Source: an uncultured Oscillospiraceae bacterium (GTDB taxonomy: Bacteria; Bacillota; Clostridia; Oscillospirales; Oscillospiraceae). Taken from it: a stretch of DNA of 36,257 nt. Location of the stretch: positions 1 through 36,257 of the forward strand of contig CANPWZ010000018.1 in NCBI GenBank assembly GCA_947585425.1. The letters are read 5' to 3'. The notes below the pieces were generated by a model. That model did not search any database. It was not told where the DNA came from and saw only the letters and a list, made by a program, of their open reading frames with translations. This document shows, piece by piece, positions 1-9,489 of this stretch. Positions within the stretch are counted from its first letter, which is position 1. Each line of letters begins with the position of its first letter. A program made the position numbers and the translations under genes.

Positions 1-614
1 ATGGAGGCGGCGTAGTTGCCGCCGCACTTGGTGTAGCCGGTGCCGCCCTTGACGGCGCGGACGTCCTCGTTCTCCACGTAGATCTTCACGGGGTTGATTC
101 CCTCGGGGTAATAGGCGGCCACGGGGCAGCAGATGACGGCGAAGATATAGCTGTGGGAGGCGTGTACCCCCAGGCCGTTGTCGGTAGCGATGATGAAGGG
201 CCGGATATAGAGGGAGGTGCCGAACTGGTCGGGCACCCAGCGCTGGTCCACGGACACCAGGGTCTTGACGGCCTGGACGAAGTCCTCCTCGGGGATCTCG
301 GGGATGCACATGCGCTGGCAGGAGGAGTTCATCCGGCGGGCGTTCTCGATGGGCCGGAAGAGCTGCACCTTGCCCTGGTTGGTGCGGTAGGCCTTCATGC
401 CCTCGAAGATCTCCTGGGCGTAGTGGAACACCATGCAGGACAGCTCAAAGGGCAGGGGGCCGTAGGGAACGACGCGGGGGTCGTGCCAGCCCTTCCCGGT
501 GTGGTAGTCCATCAGGAACATATGGTCGGTGAAGGTCTTGCCGAAGACCAGCTTGTTGGGGTCCTCGGGCAGGGGCTTGGGCTGCTCGGTGCGGGTGATC
601 TTGATGTCCAGCAT
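1..614 (-). CDS. ilvE: Branched-chain amino acid aminotransferase (partial, 3' end outside window)
   Basis: PLP-dependent class IV aminotransferase that interconverts leucine, isoleucine and valine with their 2-keto acids, using glutamate/2-oxoglutarate. It acts in the cytoplasm. The 204 visible residues contain the fold-type IV motif EIFEGMKAYR (about residue 70) and, near the cut end, GTGYTKCGGNYAAS, whose Lys is the expected Schiff-base lysine. The spacing resembles the longer BCAT type (eukaryotic/B. subtilis-like, about 350 residues), so roughly 140 residues lie beyond position 1. The ATG at 614 is preceded by AAAGGAG at good spacing. It is divergent from gdpP and has its own promoter at 676-703. 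No T-box-like leader is seen in the short (about 55-nt) 5' UTR. Confidence 0.93.
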   Translation of the reverse strand, partial: MLDIKITRTEQPKPLPEDPNKLVFGKTFTDHMFLMDYHTGKGWHDPRVVPYGPLPFELSCMVFHYAQEIFEGMKAYRTNQGKVQLFRPIENARRMNSSCQRMCIPEIPEEDFVQAVKTLVSVDQRWVPDQFGTSLYIRPFIIATDNGLGVHASHSYIFAVICCPVAAYYPEGINPVKIYVENEDVRAVKGGTGYTKCGGNYAAS

Positions 615-675
615 GGCGGATGGCTCCTTTACGTGAAATATGGGCATGATGCTTTAACGCGCTAAGTTATCCTCT

Positions 676-703
676 ATTATATCAACTCCCCGGAAAAACG
701 CAA
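676..703 (-). promoter_or_regulatory. Sigma-A promoter of ilvE
   Basis: On the minus strand, TTGCGT (703-698), a 16-nt spacer and a perfect TATAAT (681-676). Transcription would start near 669 and give a leader of about 55 nt before ilvE. Confidence 0.7.
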
Positions 704-758
704 CGGCGATTTTCCCAAATCCAAAAAGGAATTGTCAGATCAGCCTGTGGAATTGCCC

Positions 759-787
759 TTGTTTTTCCTGTTGGGATTTGTTATAAT
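759..787 (+). promoter_or_regulatory. Sigma-A promoter heading the gdpP-tatD run
   Basis: TTGTTT (759-764), 17-nt spacer, TATAAT (782-787). The leader (about 794-888) holds two GC hairpins: CCGGCGGC paired with GCCGCCGG-like bases near 824-840, and a GCCGCC/GGCGGC stem just ahead of the ribosome site. It is the only clear promoter seen before 13284, so it may drive the whole run to tatD. Confidence 0.75.
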
Positions 788-888
788 GATAGAACTTATA
801 GCTATGCGCGGAATTTTCCGGCGGCTGCCGCCGGATGGAGCCGCCCCTCTCGCGGGAGGCGGCGGGATACGGGAAAGGAGTGGGCGTT

Positions 889-2901
889 TTGTCCAGGCGA
901 TTGGCACGCACGCTGACCCCAAAGGTGGGTCTGTACTTTATCGCGCTGCTGCTGCTGGTGGCCGTCACCTTCTTCTGGCGGTGGGACGTGGCCCTGGTGG
1001 AGCTGATCCTGGTGGCCGGCCTGGCCATCTGGACCATTTTCTCCGTCCGCCGGCAGCGGCTGGACGCGGGCAAATATCTGGAGGGGCTGCTGGGCAGCGT
1101 GGACAAGGCCACCCGGGACGGGGCCCTCAACTGCCCCATGCCCCTGGTGATGTTCCGGCCCGACACCGGGGAGGTGGTCTGGTCCAACGAGCGGTTCCTC
1201 CGCATCGCCGGCGGGGCGGACACGGTGTTCGACACCGACCTGGCCCAGCTGGTCCCCGGCTTCGACTCCCGCTGGCTGCTGGAGGGCAAAAACGCCTATC
1301 CCGGCGAGATCGACCTGAAGGGCCGGCGCTACCAGGTGTTCGGCGCGGTCACCCGCGCGGAGGGCAAGGGAAACGACTACCCCATGGCCACCACCTACTG
1401 GCTGGACGTGACCGATCTGGCCGACGAGCGGGACATCTACCACGCCACCAAGCCGGTGGCCGCCGTCCTCCTGCTGGACAACTACGAGGAGGTCATCAAG
1501 AACCAGGCGGAAAACGTGCGCTCCTATATGCTGAGCGAGATCAGCCAGCGCGTCACCGCCTGGACCGACGATGTGGGCGGGATGCTCTGCCAGCTGGACC
1601 GGGACCGCTACCTGTTCCTGTTCGAAGAGCAGTACCTGGCGGGCTACAAGGCCAAAAAATTCTCTCTGCTGGACTCCATCCGGGAGGTGGAGAATTCCTC
1701 CGGCATCCCCGCCACCATGTCCATCGGCGTGGGGGTGGACGGCGAGTCCCTGGGGGAGCTGTACCGATTCGCCAACCTGTCGGTGGAGATGGCCCTGTCC
1801 AGGGGCGGCGACCAGGCGGTCATCAAGACCAGCGCCGACTTTGAGTTCTACGGCGGCCGGGGCAAGGAGACCGAGCGGCGCACCAAGGTGAAGAGCCGGG
1901 TGATGGCCTCCGCCATGGCCGAGCTGATGGCCGACGCCTCCTGCGTGCTGGTGATGGGCCACAAGGCCCCGGACATGGACGCCGTAGGCGCGGCGGTGGG
2001 CGTGTGCGCCATCGCCCGGCTCAAGGGCGTCCCCCACTATATCCTCCAGCCCGACCTCCCCTCTCCCGCCGACGAGCTGTACCGCCGCATCGGGGAGATG
2101 GAGGAATACCAGCACGTGCTGGTGGACCGCGAGGAGGCCCTGGCCCTGCTGGGGCCCCAGGCCCTGCTGGTGGTGGTGGACACCAACCGGCCCGAGCAGG
2201 TCATGGACGAGGAAGTCCTCCACGCCTGTTACCGGGTGGCGGTCATCGACCACCACCGCCGGGCGGCCACCTATATCGAGGGGGCGGCCCTCAACTTCCA
2301 CGAGCCCTACGCCTCCTCCGCCTGCGAGCTGGTCAGCGAGCTCATCGCCAACCTGATGGAGCCCTCCGACCTGCTTCCCGGCGAGGCCGAGGCCATGATG
2401 GCGGGGCTCATGCTGGACACCAAGAACTTCACCATGCGCGCCGGCGCCCGCACCTTCGAGGCGGCGGCCATGCTCCGCCGGGCCGGGGGCGACACCGCCC
2501 GGGTCCGCCGGATGTTCCAGACCGACCTGAACGCCGCGGTGGAGAAGTACTCCATCATCCAGACCGCCAGGATGTACCGCCCCGGCGTGGCCATCGCCGT
2601 GTCCGATCGGACCGTGGGCCGGGTCACCGCTGCCCAGGCCGCCGACGAGCTGCTGAACATCGCCGGCGTGGGCTGCTCCTTCGTCCTCTACCCCGACGGG
2701 GACCGGGTGGTGGTGTCCGCCCGGAGCATGGACGACAACATCAACGTGCAGGTCATCGTAGAGGCCCTGGGCGGCGGCGGCAACGCCGGCGCGGCGGGGG
2801 CCCAGATCGCGGGCCGCACGTTGGAGGAGGTCCGCGGCGAGCTGACCGCCGTGCTGGACAGCTATTTCACCAAAGACGACGCCGGCCCCGACGAGGGCTG
2901 A
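889..2901 (+). CDS. gdpP: GdpP-type cyclic-di-AMP phosphodiesterase (DHH/DHHA1)
   Basis: Membrane-bound phosphodiesterase that hydrolyses c-di-AMP to pApA, which affects osmolyte and cell-wall balance. Order of parts in 670 residues: two membrane helices (about 14-30 and 34-52), PAS-like domain (about 75-165), a degenerate GGDEF domain (about 185-310; the signature is replaced by FEEQ, as is usual in GdpP), then DHH and DHHA1. Metal-site motifs are present: GHKAPDMD (about 357), VVDT, DHH (454-456) and LDTKNF (about 510). The terminal GGGH motif reads GGGGN (about 628-632), with Asn for the usual His. I chose the TTG at 889 because AAAGGAG (874-880) sits 8 nt upstream; the ATG at 835 has no such site. 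rplI follows 25 nt downstream, the same order as in B. subtilis (yybT-rplI-dnaC). Confidence 0.93.
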   Translation: MSRRLARTLTPKVGLYFIALLLLVAVTFFWRWDVALVELILVAGLAIWTIFSVRRQRLDAGKYLEGLLGSVDKATRDGALNCPMPLVMFRPDTGEVVWSNERFLRIAGGADTVFDTDLAQLVPGFDSRWLLEGKNAYPGEIDLKGRRYQVFGAVTRAEGKGNDYPMATTYWLDVTDLADERDIYHATKPVAAVLLLDNYEEVIKNQAENVRSYMLSEISQRVTAWTDDVGGMLCQLDRDRYLFLFEEQYLAGYKAKKFSLLDSIREVENSSGIPATMSIGVGVDGESLGELYRFANLSVEMALSRGGDQAVIKTSADFEFYGGRGKETERRTKVKSRVMASAMAELMADASCVLVMGHKAPDMDAVGAAVGVCAIARLKGVPHYILQPDLPSPADELYRRIGEMEEYQHVLVDREEALALLGPQALLVVVDTNRPEQVMDEEVLHACYRVAVIDHHRRAATYIEGAALNFHEPYASSACELVSELIANLMEPSDLLPGEAEAMMAGLMLDTKNFTMRAGARTFEAAAMLRRAGGDTARVRRMFQTDLNAAVEKYSIIQTARMYRPGVAIAVSDRTVGRVTAAQAADELLNIAGVGCSFVLYPDGDRVVVSARSMDDNINVQVIVEALGGGGNAGAAGAQIAGRTLEEVRGELTAVLDSYFTKDDAGPDEG

Positions 2902-2926
2902 GACATATTTTCGGGAGGAAACTGAC

Positions 2927-3376
2927 ATGAAAGTAATCTTACAGCAGGACGTGAGGGGCCAGGGCAAAAAAGGCCAGCTGGTGGAGGTGTCCGACGGATA
3001 CGGGCGGAACTTCCTGCTGCCCCGGAAGCTGGCGGTGGAGGCCACCGCCGAGAACCTGAACACCATGAAGATGCAGGACAAGGCCAAGGCCGCCAAGCTC
3101 GCCGAGGAGAAGGCCAACGCCCTGGCCCTGGTGGAGCAGCTGAAGAACTGCCCGGTGAAGATCCCCGCCCGGGCGGGCCAGGGGGGCAAGCTGTTCGGCG
3201 CCGTCACCGCCAAGGAGATCAGCGAGGCCCTGAAGGCCCAGTACGGCCTGGACGTGAACAAGAGCCGCCTGGTGGTGGCCGAGCCCATCAAGTCCTTCGG
3301 CTCCTATGAGATCAAGTGCAAGCTGGGCAACGAGATCAGCGGCACGGTGTATGTGCTGGTGACCGAGGAAAAATAA
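2927..3376 (+). CDS. rplI: 50S ribosomal protein L9
   Basis: L9 binds 23S rRNA near the base of the L1 stalk and helps keep the reading frame. The 149-residue length is standard. The N-terminal domain begins MKVILQQDV and contains GYGRNFLLP, the L9 signature region. A long Lys/Glu/Ala-rich connecting helix (about 50-80) leads to the C-terminal domain. GGGAGG lies before the ATG at 2927. It stands between gdpP and dnaB, the classic Firmicute arrangement. Confidence 0.97.
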   Translation: MKVILQQDVRGQGKKGQLVEVSDGYGRNFLLPRKLAVEATAENLNTMKMQDKAKAAKLAEEKANALALVEQLKNCPVKIPARAGQGGKLFGAVTAKEISEALKAQYGLDVNKSRLVVAEPIKSFGSYEIKCKLGNEISGTVYVLVTEEK

Positions 3377-3377
3377 G

Positions 3378-3740
3378 ATGTCTAAGTCCAAAAAGAAAAA
3401 GAAGCAGCAACCCCAGGCCCAGGCCCAGCCGCGGCCTCAGGCCGACAAGCCGGTCAAGCAGGCCAAGAAGGCCCAAAAGGCCTGGCCGGAGCAGAAGCCC
3501 CGCCGGTATACCCCCAACCAGTCCAAGCGCGTCTCCGGGTGGATGATGGTGCTGGGGGTGCTCATCGCCATCGTGGCCATTCAGATGAAGAGCACCCCGG
3601 TGCTGCTCATCGCGGCGGCGGAGTGGCTCGTCACCCTGGGCTTCTACCTGTGGTACTGGCGGTGCCCGGTGTGCGGAAAATCCCTGCCCAAGACAGGCAA
3701 GATCACCGAGTGCCCCCGGTGCAAGGCAAAGATCGACTGA
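3378..3740 (+). CDS. Small membrane protein with C-terminal zinc ribbon, unknown function
   Basis: A 120-residue protein starting one base after the rplI stop, so probably translated by coupling (GAGGAAA at the rplI end can serve as ribosome site). Visible layout: a very basic, Gln/Pro/Lys-rich disordered N-terminus (1-50), two hydrophobic helices (about 54-67 and 72-90), then a four-cysteine zinc-ribbon tail, CPVCGK...CPRCK (about 95-117). I do not recognise a named family. Placement inside the rplI-dnaB pair, which is contiguous in many Firmicutes, hints at a lineage-specific ribosome- or replication-associated role, but nothing in the sequence proves it. The short in-frame gap and normal codon use argue for a real gene. 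Confidence 0.8.
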   Translation: MSKSKKKKKQQPQAQAQPRPQADKPVKQAKKAQKAWPEQKPRRYTPNQSKRVSGWMMVLGVLIAIVAIQMKSTPVLLIAAAEWLVTLGFYLWYWRCPVCGKSLPKTGKITECPRCKAKID

Positions 3741-3765
3741 CCTTATTTAGAACGGAGGCGGTACC

Positions 3766-5133
3766 ATGCCGCTGGAGGAACTAAACAATCTCCAAGTGCC
3801 CCACTCGGTGGAGGCGGAACAGGCGGTGCTGGGCTCCATGCTCATCGACGAGCGGTGCGTGCCCATGGTGATCGAGGCCCTGCGGCCGGAGGATTTCTAT
3901 CTCCGGCAGGACCGGGAGCTCTACTCCGTGCTGTTCGCCATGTTCAATCGGTTCGAGACCATCGACCCGGTGACGGTGCTGGATCGGATGAAGCAGGCCG
4001 GGGCCTATGACGAGAACACCTCGGTGAACTATCTGCGGCAGCTCATGGAGATCACCCCCACCGCCGCCAACGTGATGGAGTACGTGCAGATCGTGTCCGA
4101 CAAGTCCCTGCTCCGCCGCCTGGCCGACGCCTCCGACGAGGTGTCCGCCCTGGCCCGCACCGAGGGGGACACCGCCGGCCACGTGCTGGAGCTGGCCGAG
4201 CAGAAGATCTATGACATCCGCAAGGGCCGCTCCGCCCGGGGGATGGCCCACATCTCCACCGTGATGATGGACGTGTGGGAGGCCATCCGCAAGCGGCAGG
4301 AGTCCGGGGAGGAGTTCCCCGGCATCTCCAGCGGATTCATCGACCTGGACCGGCGGCTGTCCGGCCTGAACAACTCCGACCTCATCATCCTGGCCGCCCG
4401 GCCCGGCGTGGGCAAGTCGGCCTTCGCGCTGAATATCGGCGTGGAGGCGGGCAAGCACTCGGGCAAGAACGTGGCGGTGTTTTCCCTGGAAATGAGCCGG
4501 GAGCAGCTGGGCATCCGCCTCATCTCCAGCGAATGCCTCATCGACAACAAAAAGCTCCAGACCGGCCGGCTGTCCGGGGAGGACGAGTGGACCCGGGCCG
4601 CCATGGCGGTGGCCGCCCTCAGCCAGGCCAAGGTCTATATCGACGACGACTCCAAGGTGACGGTGGCCGACATCAGCGCCAAGTGCAAGCGCATCGACAA
4701 CCTGGGGCTGGTCATCGTGGACTACCTCCAGCTCATGTCCTCCGCCGACGGCGCCGTCCGCAACAGCGACAGCCGGCAGAACATCGTGTCCGATATGTCC
4801 CGCTCCCTGAAGCTCATGGCCAAGGAGCTGAACGTGCCGGTGATCTGCCTGTCCCAGCTGTCCCGCGACAACGAAAAGCGCGCCCAGGGCCAGCGGCGGC
4901 CCATGCTGTCCGACCTGCGGGACTCGGGCGCCATCGAGCAGGACGCCGACATCGTGCTGTTCCTCTACCGGGACAGCTACTACGAGGAGAACACCGACAA
5001 CCCCAACGTGGCCGAGTGCATCGTGGCCAAGAACCGCCACGGGGAGACGGGCACCATCCAGCTGGAGTGGCGGCCCGAGTTCACCCTGTTCCGCAATCTG
5101 GCCCTGAACTACGATGAGTCCGAGGACTACTGA
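3766..5133 (+). CDS. dnaB: Replicative DNA helicase DnaB (B. subtilis DnaC)
   Basis: Hexameric 5'-3' helicase that unwinds DNA at the replication fork. In 455 residues (normal length) there is an N-terminal helical domain (about 8-110; PHSVEAEQAVLGSML is typical), a linker, and a RecA-like domain with Walker A ARPGVGKSA (about 211-219), SLEMSREQL, Walker B LVIVDYLQLM (about 314-322), and the SQLSR and DLRDSGAIEQDAD motifs. No intein is present. GGAGG precedes the ATG at 3766. The last 20 nt overlap the start of tilS. Confidence 0.97.
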   Translation: MPLEELNNLQVPHSVEAEQAVLGSMLIDERCVPMVIEALRPEDFYLRQDRELYSVLFAMFNRFETIDPVTVLDRMKQAGAYDENTSVNYLRQLMEITPTAANVMEYVQIVSDKSLLRRLADASDEVSALARTEGDTAGHVLELAEQKIYDIRKGRSARGMAHISTVMMDVWEAIRKRQESGEEFPGISSGFIDLDRRLSGLNNSDLIILAARPGVGKSAFALNIGVEAGKHSGKNVAVFSLEMSREQLGIRLISSECLIDNKKLQTGRLSGEDEWTRAAMAVAALSQAKVYIDDDSKVTVADISAKCKRIDNLGLVIVDYLQLMSSADGAVRNSDSRQNIVSDMSRSLKLMAKELNVPVICLSQLSRDNEKRAQGQRRPMLSDLRDSGAIEQDADIVLFLYRDSYYEENTDNPNVAECIVAKNRHGETGTIQLEWRPEFTLFRNLALNYDESEDY

Positions 5134-6418
5134 CCCCTTCCGCTTCGACCTGATCCCGGCGGGCGCCTCGGTGCTGTGCGCCCTGTCCGGCGGAGCGGAC
5201 TCCATGTATCTCCTCTGCCGGCTGCTGGAGGGAGGGTATCACGTCCGGGCCGCCCACATGGATCACGGCATGCGCCCCACGGCGGGGCGGGACGTATCCT
5301 TCGTCCGGGACTGGTGCGGGGCCCACGGCGTCCCCCTGACGGTGGAGCGGGCCGATGTGGCCGGGTACGCCGCCGAACACCATCTCACCATCGAGGAGGC
5401 GGGGCGGGTCCTGCGGTACGGCTTTCTGGAGCGCGCCGCCAGGGCGGAGGGCTGCGCCCTCATTGCCACCGCCCACCACGCCGGTGACAACGCCGAGACG
5501 GTGCTAATGGACCTGATCCGGGGCTGCGGCCTGAACGGCCTTGCGGGCATCCCGGAGCGGCGTGGGAACATCGTGCGGCCCATGCTGGCCGTCACCCGGG
5601 CGGAGATCGAAGCCTATCTTGAACAGCACAGCGTCCCCCACGTGGAGGACGAGACCAACGCCGATCTGAACTGCACCCGCAACGTGGTGCGGCATAAGCT
5701 CATGCCTCTGCTGGCGGAGCTGAATCCCCGGGCGGTGGAGCACATCTCCGCCGCGGCGGAGCGCCTCCGGGCGGACGAGGAAGAGCTGTCCCGGCAGGGG
5801 GCCCTGCTGGCGGCCCGGGCGGATGGAAACGCCATCCCTGCCGCCCTGCTGGCGGAGGCTCCCCGGCCCATCGCCCTGCGGGCGGCCTCCCGGCTGCTGT
5901 CGGAACAGGGCATGGGCGGCGGAGCGGTCCATCTGGACGCCGTCCTCACCCTGGCGGAGGGGACCGATCCCTCGGCGGAGGTCCATGTGCCGGGTGGGAG
6001 CGTCCGCCGGGAGTACGCTCTGCTGGTGTTCGACCCCGCAAAGGAAAAACCCCTGCCCCCTCCCCTGCCCCTTGGCCTCGGGAACAACCGCTGGGGAGGC
6101 TGGACGGTTTTTTGCGAGAAAGCCCTCTGCCCTCCCAAGGCCTATGCGGGCCCCAACGAGTTCTATTTGAGGCCAGGGGATTACCTGATCCGCTCCCGGC
6201 GGACGGGGGACGCGCTGACCCTGGGGCCCCGGCCCCGGCGGACCCTCAAGCGGCTGTTCATCGACAAAAAGGTGCCGGCCGTCCGGCGGGACTTCGTGCC
6301 CGTGCTGGACGGAGGCGGCCTTGCCGCTGCCGCGGGGGGCGTCGGCCCCGACCGATCGTTTCTGGCTGTACCGGGCGGGGACGCCCTTCATATCATTCTA
6401 AAGCGAGGGGGAGAATAG
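5114..6418 (+). CDS. tilS: tRNA(Ile)-lysidine synthetase
   Basis: N-type ATP pyrophosphatase that converts C34 of the CAU-anticodon tRNA-Ile to lysidine so that it reads AUA codons. The PP-loop SGGADS is at about residues 24-29. HMDHGMR, TAHHAGDNAETVLM and NCTRNVVRHKLMP follow, all TilS hallmarks, and the C-terminal half carries the TilS C-domain (RPRRTLKRLFIDKKVP near 375-390). Length is 434 residues. The ATG at 5114 lies 20 nt inside dnaB in another frame, with only a weak ribosome site, so translation is probably coupled to dnaB. The start could lie a little downstream, but little room exists before the PP-loop. hpt and ftsH follow, as in B. subtilis. Confidence 0.94.
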   Translation: MSPRTTDPFRFDLIPAGASVLCALSGGADSMYLLCRLLEGGYHVRAAHMDHGMRPTAGRDVSFVRDWCGAHGVPLTVERADVAGYAAEHHLTIEEAGRVLRYGFLERAARAEGCALIATAHHAGDNAETVLMDLIRGCGLNGLAGIPERRGNIVRPMLAVTRAEIEAYLEQHSVPHVEDETNADLNCTRNVVRHKLMPLLAELNPRAVEHISAAAERLRADEEELSRQGALLAARADGNAIPAALLAEAPRPIALRAASRLLSEQGMGGGAVHLDAVLTLAEGTDPSAEVHVPGGSVRREYALLVFDPAKEKPLPPPLPLGLGNNRWGGWTVFCEKALCPPKAYAGPNEFYLRPGDYLIRSRRTGDALTLGPRPRRTLKRLFIDKKVPAVRRDFVPVLDGGGLAAAAGGVGPDRSFLAVPGGDALHIILKRGGE

Positions 6419-6421
6419 ACC

Positions 6422-6961
6422 ATGCATCAGGACGTGGAGCGTATTCTGTACACCGAGGAGGAACTGAAAAACCGGGTGAGGGAACTGGGGATGCAGATCA
6501 CCGCCGACTACCGGGGAAAGGCCCCGGTGCTGGCCTCGGTGCTGCGGGGCTCCTACATCTTCATGGCCGACCTGACGAGGGCCATCGACCTGCCCATCTC
6601 GGTGGACTTCATGGCGGTGTCCTCCTATGGCTCCGGCACGGCGTCCTCCGGCCAGGTGGAGATCAAAAAGGACCTGTCCGACTCCATCGAGGGCAAGGAT
6701 CTGCTCATCGTGGAGGACATCCTGGACAGCGGCAACACCCTCTACTACCTGCTGGACGTGCTCCGGGCCAGGAAGCCCGCCTCCGTCCGCATCTGCACCC
6801 TGATGGACAAGCCCGCCCGGCGGCAGAAGCCCATCAAGGCCGACTATGTGGGCTTTTCCATCCCCGACGCCTTCATCGTGGGCTACGGGCTGGACTACGA
6901 CGAAAAGTACCGCAATCTGCCCTATGTGGGCGTGCTGAAGCCGTCGGTGTACGGCGGCTGA
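6422..6961 (+). CDS. hpt: Hypoxanthine phosphoribosyltransferase
   Basis: Purine salvage enzyme that joins hypoxanthine (or guanine) to PRPP to give IMP or GMP. The 179-residue length is typical. The PRPP-binding motif is [13 protein letters not shown] (about 97-109), and [11 protein letters not shown] and the [28 protein letters not shown] tail region match the family (given here in parts: [19 protein letters not shown] is the conserved stretch). It starts 3 nt after tilS, with AGGGGGAGA as ribosome site, and precedes ftsH. Confidence 0.95.
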   Translation: MHQDVERILYTEEELKNRVRELGMQITADYRGKAPVLASVLRGSYIFMADLTRAIDLPISVDFMAVSSYGSGTASSGQVEIKKDLSDSIEGKDLLIVEDILDSGNTLYYLLDVLRARKPASVRICTLMDKPARRQKPIKADYVGFSIPDAFIVGYGLDYDEKYRNLPYVGVLKPSVYGG

Positions 6962-6992
6962 CATCCCCATCCCATCAAAGGAGCGCTTCGTT

Positions 6993-8861
6993 TTGAAAGA
7001 GTCCAGACGTTTCAACCCCCTGCTGCCCATCCTGCTCATCGTCCTGCTGGGCTATCTGGTCCTGTCCTTCTCCCAGTGGGGGAGCCAGGATATGGTCCCC
7101 TATTCCCGGGTGCAGGAACTGTTCCGCACCGAGCAGGTGGAGCAGTTCACCGTCAGCGGCAGCGGGATGCTCTCCCTGACCTTGAAGAGCGGCGGCACGG
7201 TCCGCCATGAGCTGGCCGACGTGGAGCAGTTCCGGCAGGAGCTGGGCCCGCTCTACGAGGAGCAGCGGGAGGCGGGGATCATCTCCGCCTACGACTTCCG
7301 GCAGCCCTTCGAGCTGCCCCTGTGGCTGGTGGTGCTCATCCCGGTGCTGGCGGCGGCGCTGATGGTGCTGGTCATCTGGAGCGTGCTGGCCTCCCGGCAG
7401 CAAAACGCCCAGGGGGGCGCGCCGGGGATGAGCCGGTTCGGCCACGCCCGCACCGTGGAGGGGAGCCAGGGCACCGTCACCTTTGCCGATGTGGCCGGCG
7501 CCGACGAGGAGAAGGCCGAACTCCAGGAACTGGTGGACTTCCTGAAAGACCCGGATAAGTTCATCCGCCTGGGGGCCCGCATCCCCAAGGGGGTGCTGCT
7601 GGTGGGCCCGCCCGGGACGGGCAAGACCCTGCTGGCCCGCGCCGTGGCCGGCGAGGCGGGGGTGAAATTCCTGTCCATCTCCGGCTCCGACTTCGTGGAG
7701 CTGTATGTGGGCGTGGGCGCCAGCCGCGTCCGGGATCTGTTCGACCAGGCCAAGAAGGAGTCCCCCGCCATCGTGTTCATCGACGAGATCGACGCCGTGG
7801 GCCGCCAGAGAGGGGCGGGCCTGGGCGGCGGCCACGACGAGCGGGAGCAGACCCTCAACCAGCTCCTGGTGGAGATGGACGGCTTTGCCGCCAACGAGGG
7901 GGTCATCGTGCTGGCGGCCACCAACCGGCAGGACATCCTGGACCCCGCCCTGCTCCGCCCCGGCCGGTTCGACCGGCAGGTGTACGTGGGCCGGCCCGAC
8001 ATGAAGGGCCGGGAGGAGATCCTGCGGGTCCACACCCGGAACAAGCCTCTGGCGGAGGACGTGGATCTCAAGGAGATCGCAAGAGAGACCACCGGGTTCA
8101 CCGGGGCCGACCTGGAGAATCTGATGAATGAGGCTGCCCTGCTGGCCGCCAAACACGATCAGCCCTATATCGCCCTGTCCGACGTGCAGGAGTCGGTGAT
8201 CAAGGTCATCGCGGGGCCGGAGAAGAAGAGCCGGGCCCAGATCGCCGAGGACAGGCGCATCACCGCCTATCACGAGGCGGGCCACGCCGTGGTGAGCCAT
8301 GCCCTGCCCACCCAGGACCCGGTGCAGCAGATCACCATCGTGCCGAGAGGCCAGGCCCTGGGCATGACCGTCAACCGGCCCCAGGAGGACCGGGACCACG
8401 TGACGAAGCAGCGGCTGGTGGAGACCCTCTCCACCCTCCTGGGCGGCCGGGCCGCCGAGGAGACGGTGCTGGGCTTCGTCTGCACCGGCGCGGTGAGCGA
8501 CCTCCAGCGGGCCACCCAGATCGCCCGGGACATGGTCACCAAGTACGGCATGAGCGAAAAGCTGGGGGCCGTCACCTTTGAGACGGGCCACGACGAGGTG
8601 TTCCTGGGCCGCTCCATGGCCCAGGCCAAGCCCTACTCCGAGCAGACCGCCGCCCTCATCGACGAGGAGGTCCGCGCCCTGCTGGACGGGGCCTACGAGA
8701 AGTGCAGGGAGATCCTCCGGCGGGACCGGGACAAGCTGGAGGCAGTGGCGGGTTTCCTGCTGGAGCACGAGACCATGGACGCCAGGCAGTTCCAGGCGGT
8801 CTATGACGGCCAAAAGGAGCCGGACGCGCCGGAGCCGTCCGGCAAGGGAGATGAGGATTGA
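6993..8861 (+). CDS. ftsH: ATP-dependent zinc metalloprotease FtsH
   Basis: Membrane AAA+ protease that degrades misfolded membrane proteins and regulators. In 622 residues: membrane helix 1 (about 9-25), an extracytoplasmic loop, helix 2 (about 110-132), an AAA domain with Walker A GPPGTGKT (about 204), Walker B FIDEID and the second region of homology ([19 protein letters not shown]), then the peptidase with zinc site HEAGH (about 427). The start is TTG at 6993 with AAAGGAG 9 nt upstream; no earlier in-frame start has a ribosome site. The C-terminus is short and acidic. Its stop overlaps the lepB start by one base. Confidence 0.96.
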   Translation: MKESRRFNPLLPILLIVLLGYLVLSFSQWGSQDMVPYSRVQELFRTEQVEQFTVSGSGMLSLTLKSGGTVRHELADVEQFRQELGPLYEEQREAGIISAYDFRQPFELPLWLVVLIPVLAAALMVLVIWSVLASRQQNAQGGAPGMSRFGHARTVEGSQGTVTFADVAGADEEKAELQELVDFLKDPDKFIRLGARIPKGVLLVGPPGTGKTLLARAVAGEAGVKFLSISGSDFVELYVGVGASRVRDLFDQAKKESPAIVFIDEIDAVGRQRGAGLGGGHDEREQTLNQLLVEMDGFAANEGVIVLAATNRQDILDPALLRPGRFDRQVYVGRPDMKGREEILRVHTRNKPLAEDVDLKEIARETTGFTGADLENLMNEAALLAAKHDQPYIALSDVQESVIKVIAGPEKKSRAQIAEDRRITAYHEAGHAVVSHALPTQDPVQQITIVPRGQALGMTVNRPQEDRDHVTKQRLVETLSTLLGGRAAEETVLGFVCTGAVSDLQRATQIARDMVTKYGMSEKLGAVTFETGHDEVFLGRSMAQAKPYSEQTAALIDEEVRALLDGAYEKCREILRRDRDKLEAVAGFLLEHETMDARQFQAVYDGQKEPDAPEPSGKGDED

Positions 8862-9475
8862 TGGATCAGGAGCGGGAGCAGACCGAACAGAGCGGGGAGA
8901 GCGGACAGCAGGGAGAGCCCCAGACCGGGGCCCAGGCCCGGAAGGCCGCCACCCCCGGCAGGGAACTGTACTCCAACGTACGGTTTTTGGCCACGCTGAT
9001 GGCCGTCCTCATCCTCTTTTTCACCTTTGTGGCCCGGATCGTGGTGGTCAGCGGCCCCTCCATGGAGGACACCCTCCACGGCGGGGACGTGGTGCTGGTG
9101 TGGGCCCTGGGCTACACCCCCAGACACGGCGACGTGGTGGTGGTCACCCAAAAGACCTTCCAGGAGGACTCCATCATCAAGCGGGTCATCGCCCTGGAGG
9201 GCCAGACGGTGGACATCGACTACAACGCCGGCGTGGTCTATGTGGACGGCGAGGCTCTGGAGGAGGACTATATCAAGGAGCGGATGTACGTCCCAAGCTA
9301 CGGCGAGGGGATCAACCACGTCACCGTGCCGGAGGGCTGCTGCTTCGTCATGGGGGACAATCGGAACCAGTCCGCCGACAGCCGGTATCCCGACATCGGC
9401 ATCATCGATGAGCGGTGCGTCATCGGGCGGAGCATGTGCGTGCTCTTCCCCCTGGGGCACATCAAGGGACTGTAA
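8861..9475 (+). CDS. lepB: Signal peptidase I
   Basis: Membrane serine protease that removes signal peptides from exported proteins. In 204 residues: a hydrophilic Gln/Glu-rich N-tail, one membrane helix (about 43-62), box B GPSMEDTL with the catalytic Ser (about 66), box D IIKRVIALEG with the catalytic Lys (about 106), and box E MGDNRNQSADSR. I chose the ATG at 8861, which forms TGATG with the ftsH stop and has GGGAGATGAGG before it; the TTG one codon earlier is less likely. A single-helix type is usual for Gram-positives. Adjacency to ftsH places two membrane quality-control/export proteases in one transcript. Confidence 0.95.
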   Translation: MDQEREQTEQSGESGQQGEPQTGAQARKAATPGRELYSNVRFLATLMAVLILFFTFVARIVVVSGPSMEDTLHGGDVVLVWALGYTPRHGDVVVVTQKTFQEDSIIKRVIALEGQTVDIDYNAGVVYVDGEALEEDYIKERMYVPSYGEGINHVTVPEGCCFVMGDNRNQSADSRYPDIGIIDERCVIGRSMCVLFPLGHIKGL

Positions 9476-9489
9476 AGGGAGGCGGCGCT

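Noticed and set aside
614-675. T-box or riboswitch leader before ilvE
   Set aside because: The leader is only about 55 nt, with no specifier-loop or T-box motif.
802-3291. An 829-codon minus-strand frame antisense to gdpP and rplI
   Set aside because: It is a shadow of GC-rich coding; gdpP and rplI have clear motifs and ribosome sites.
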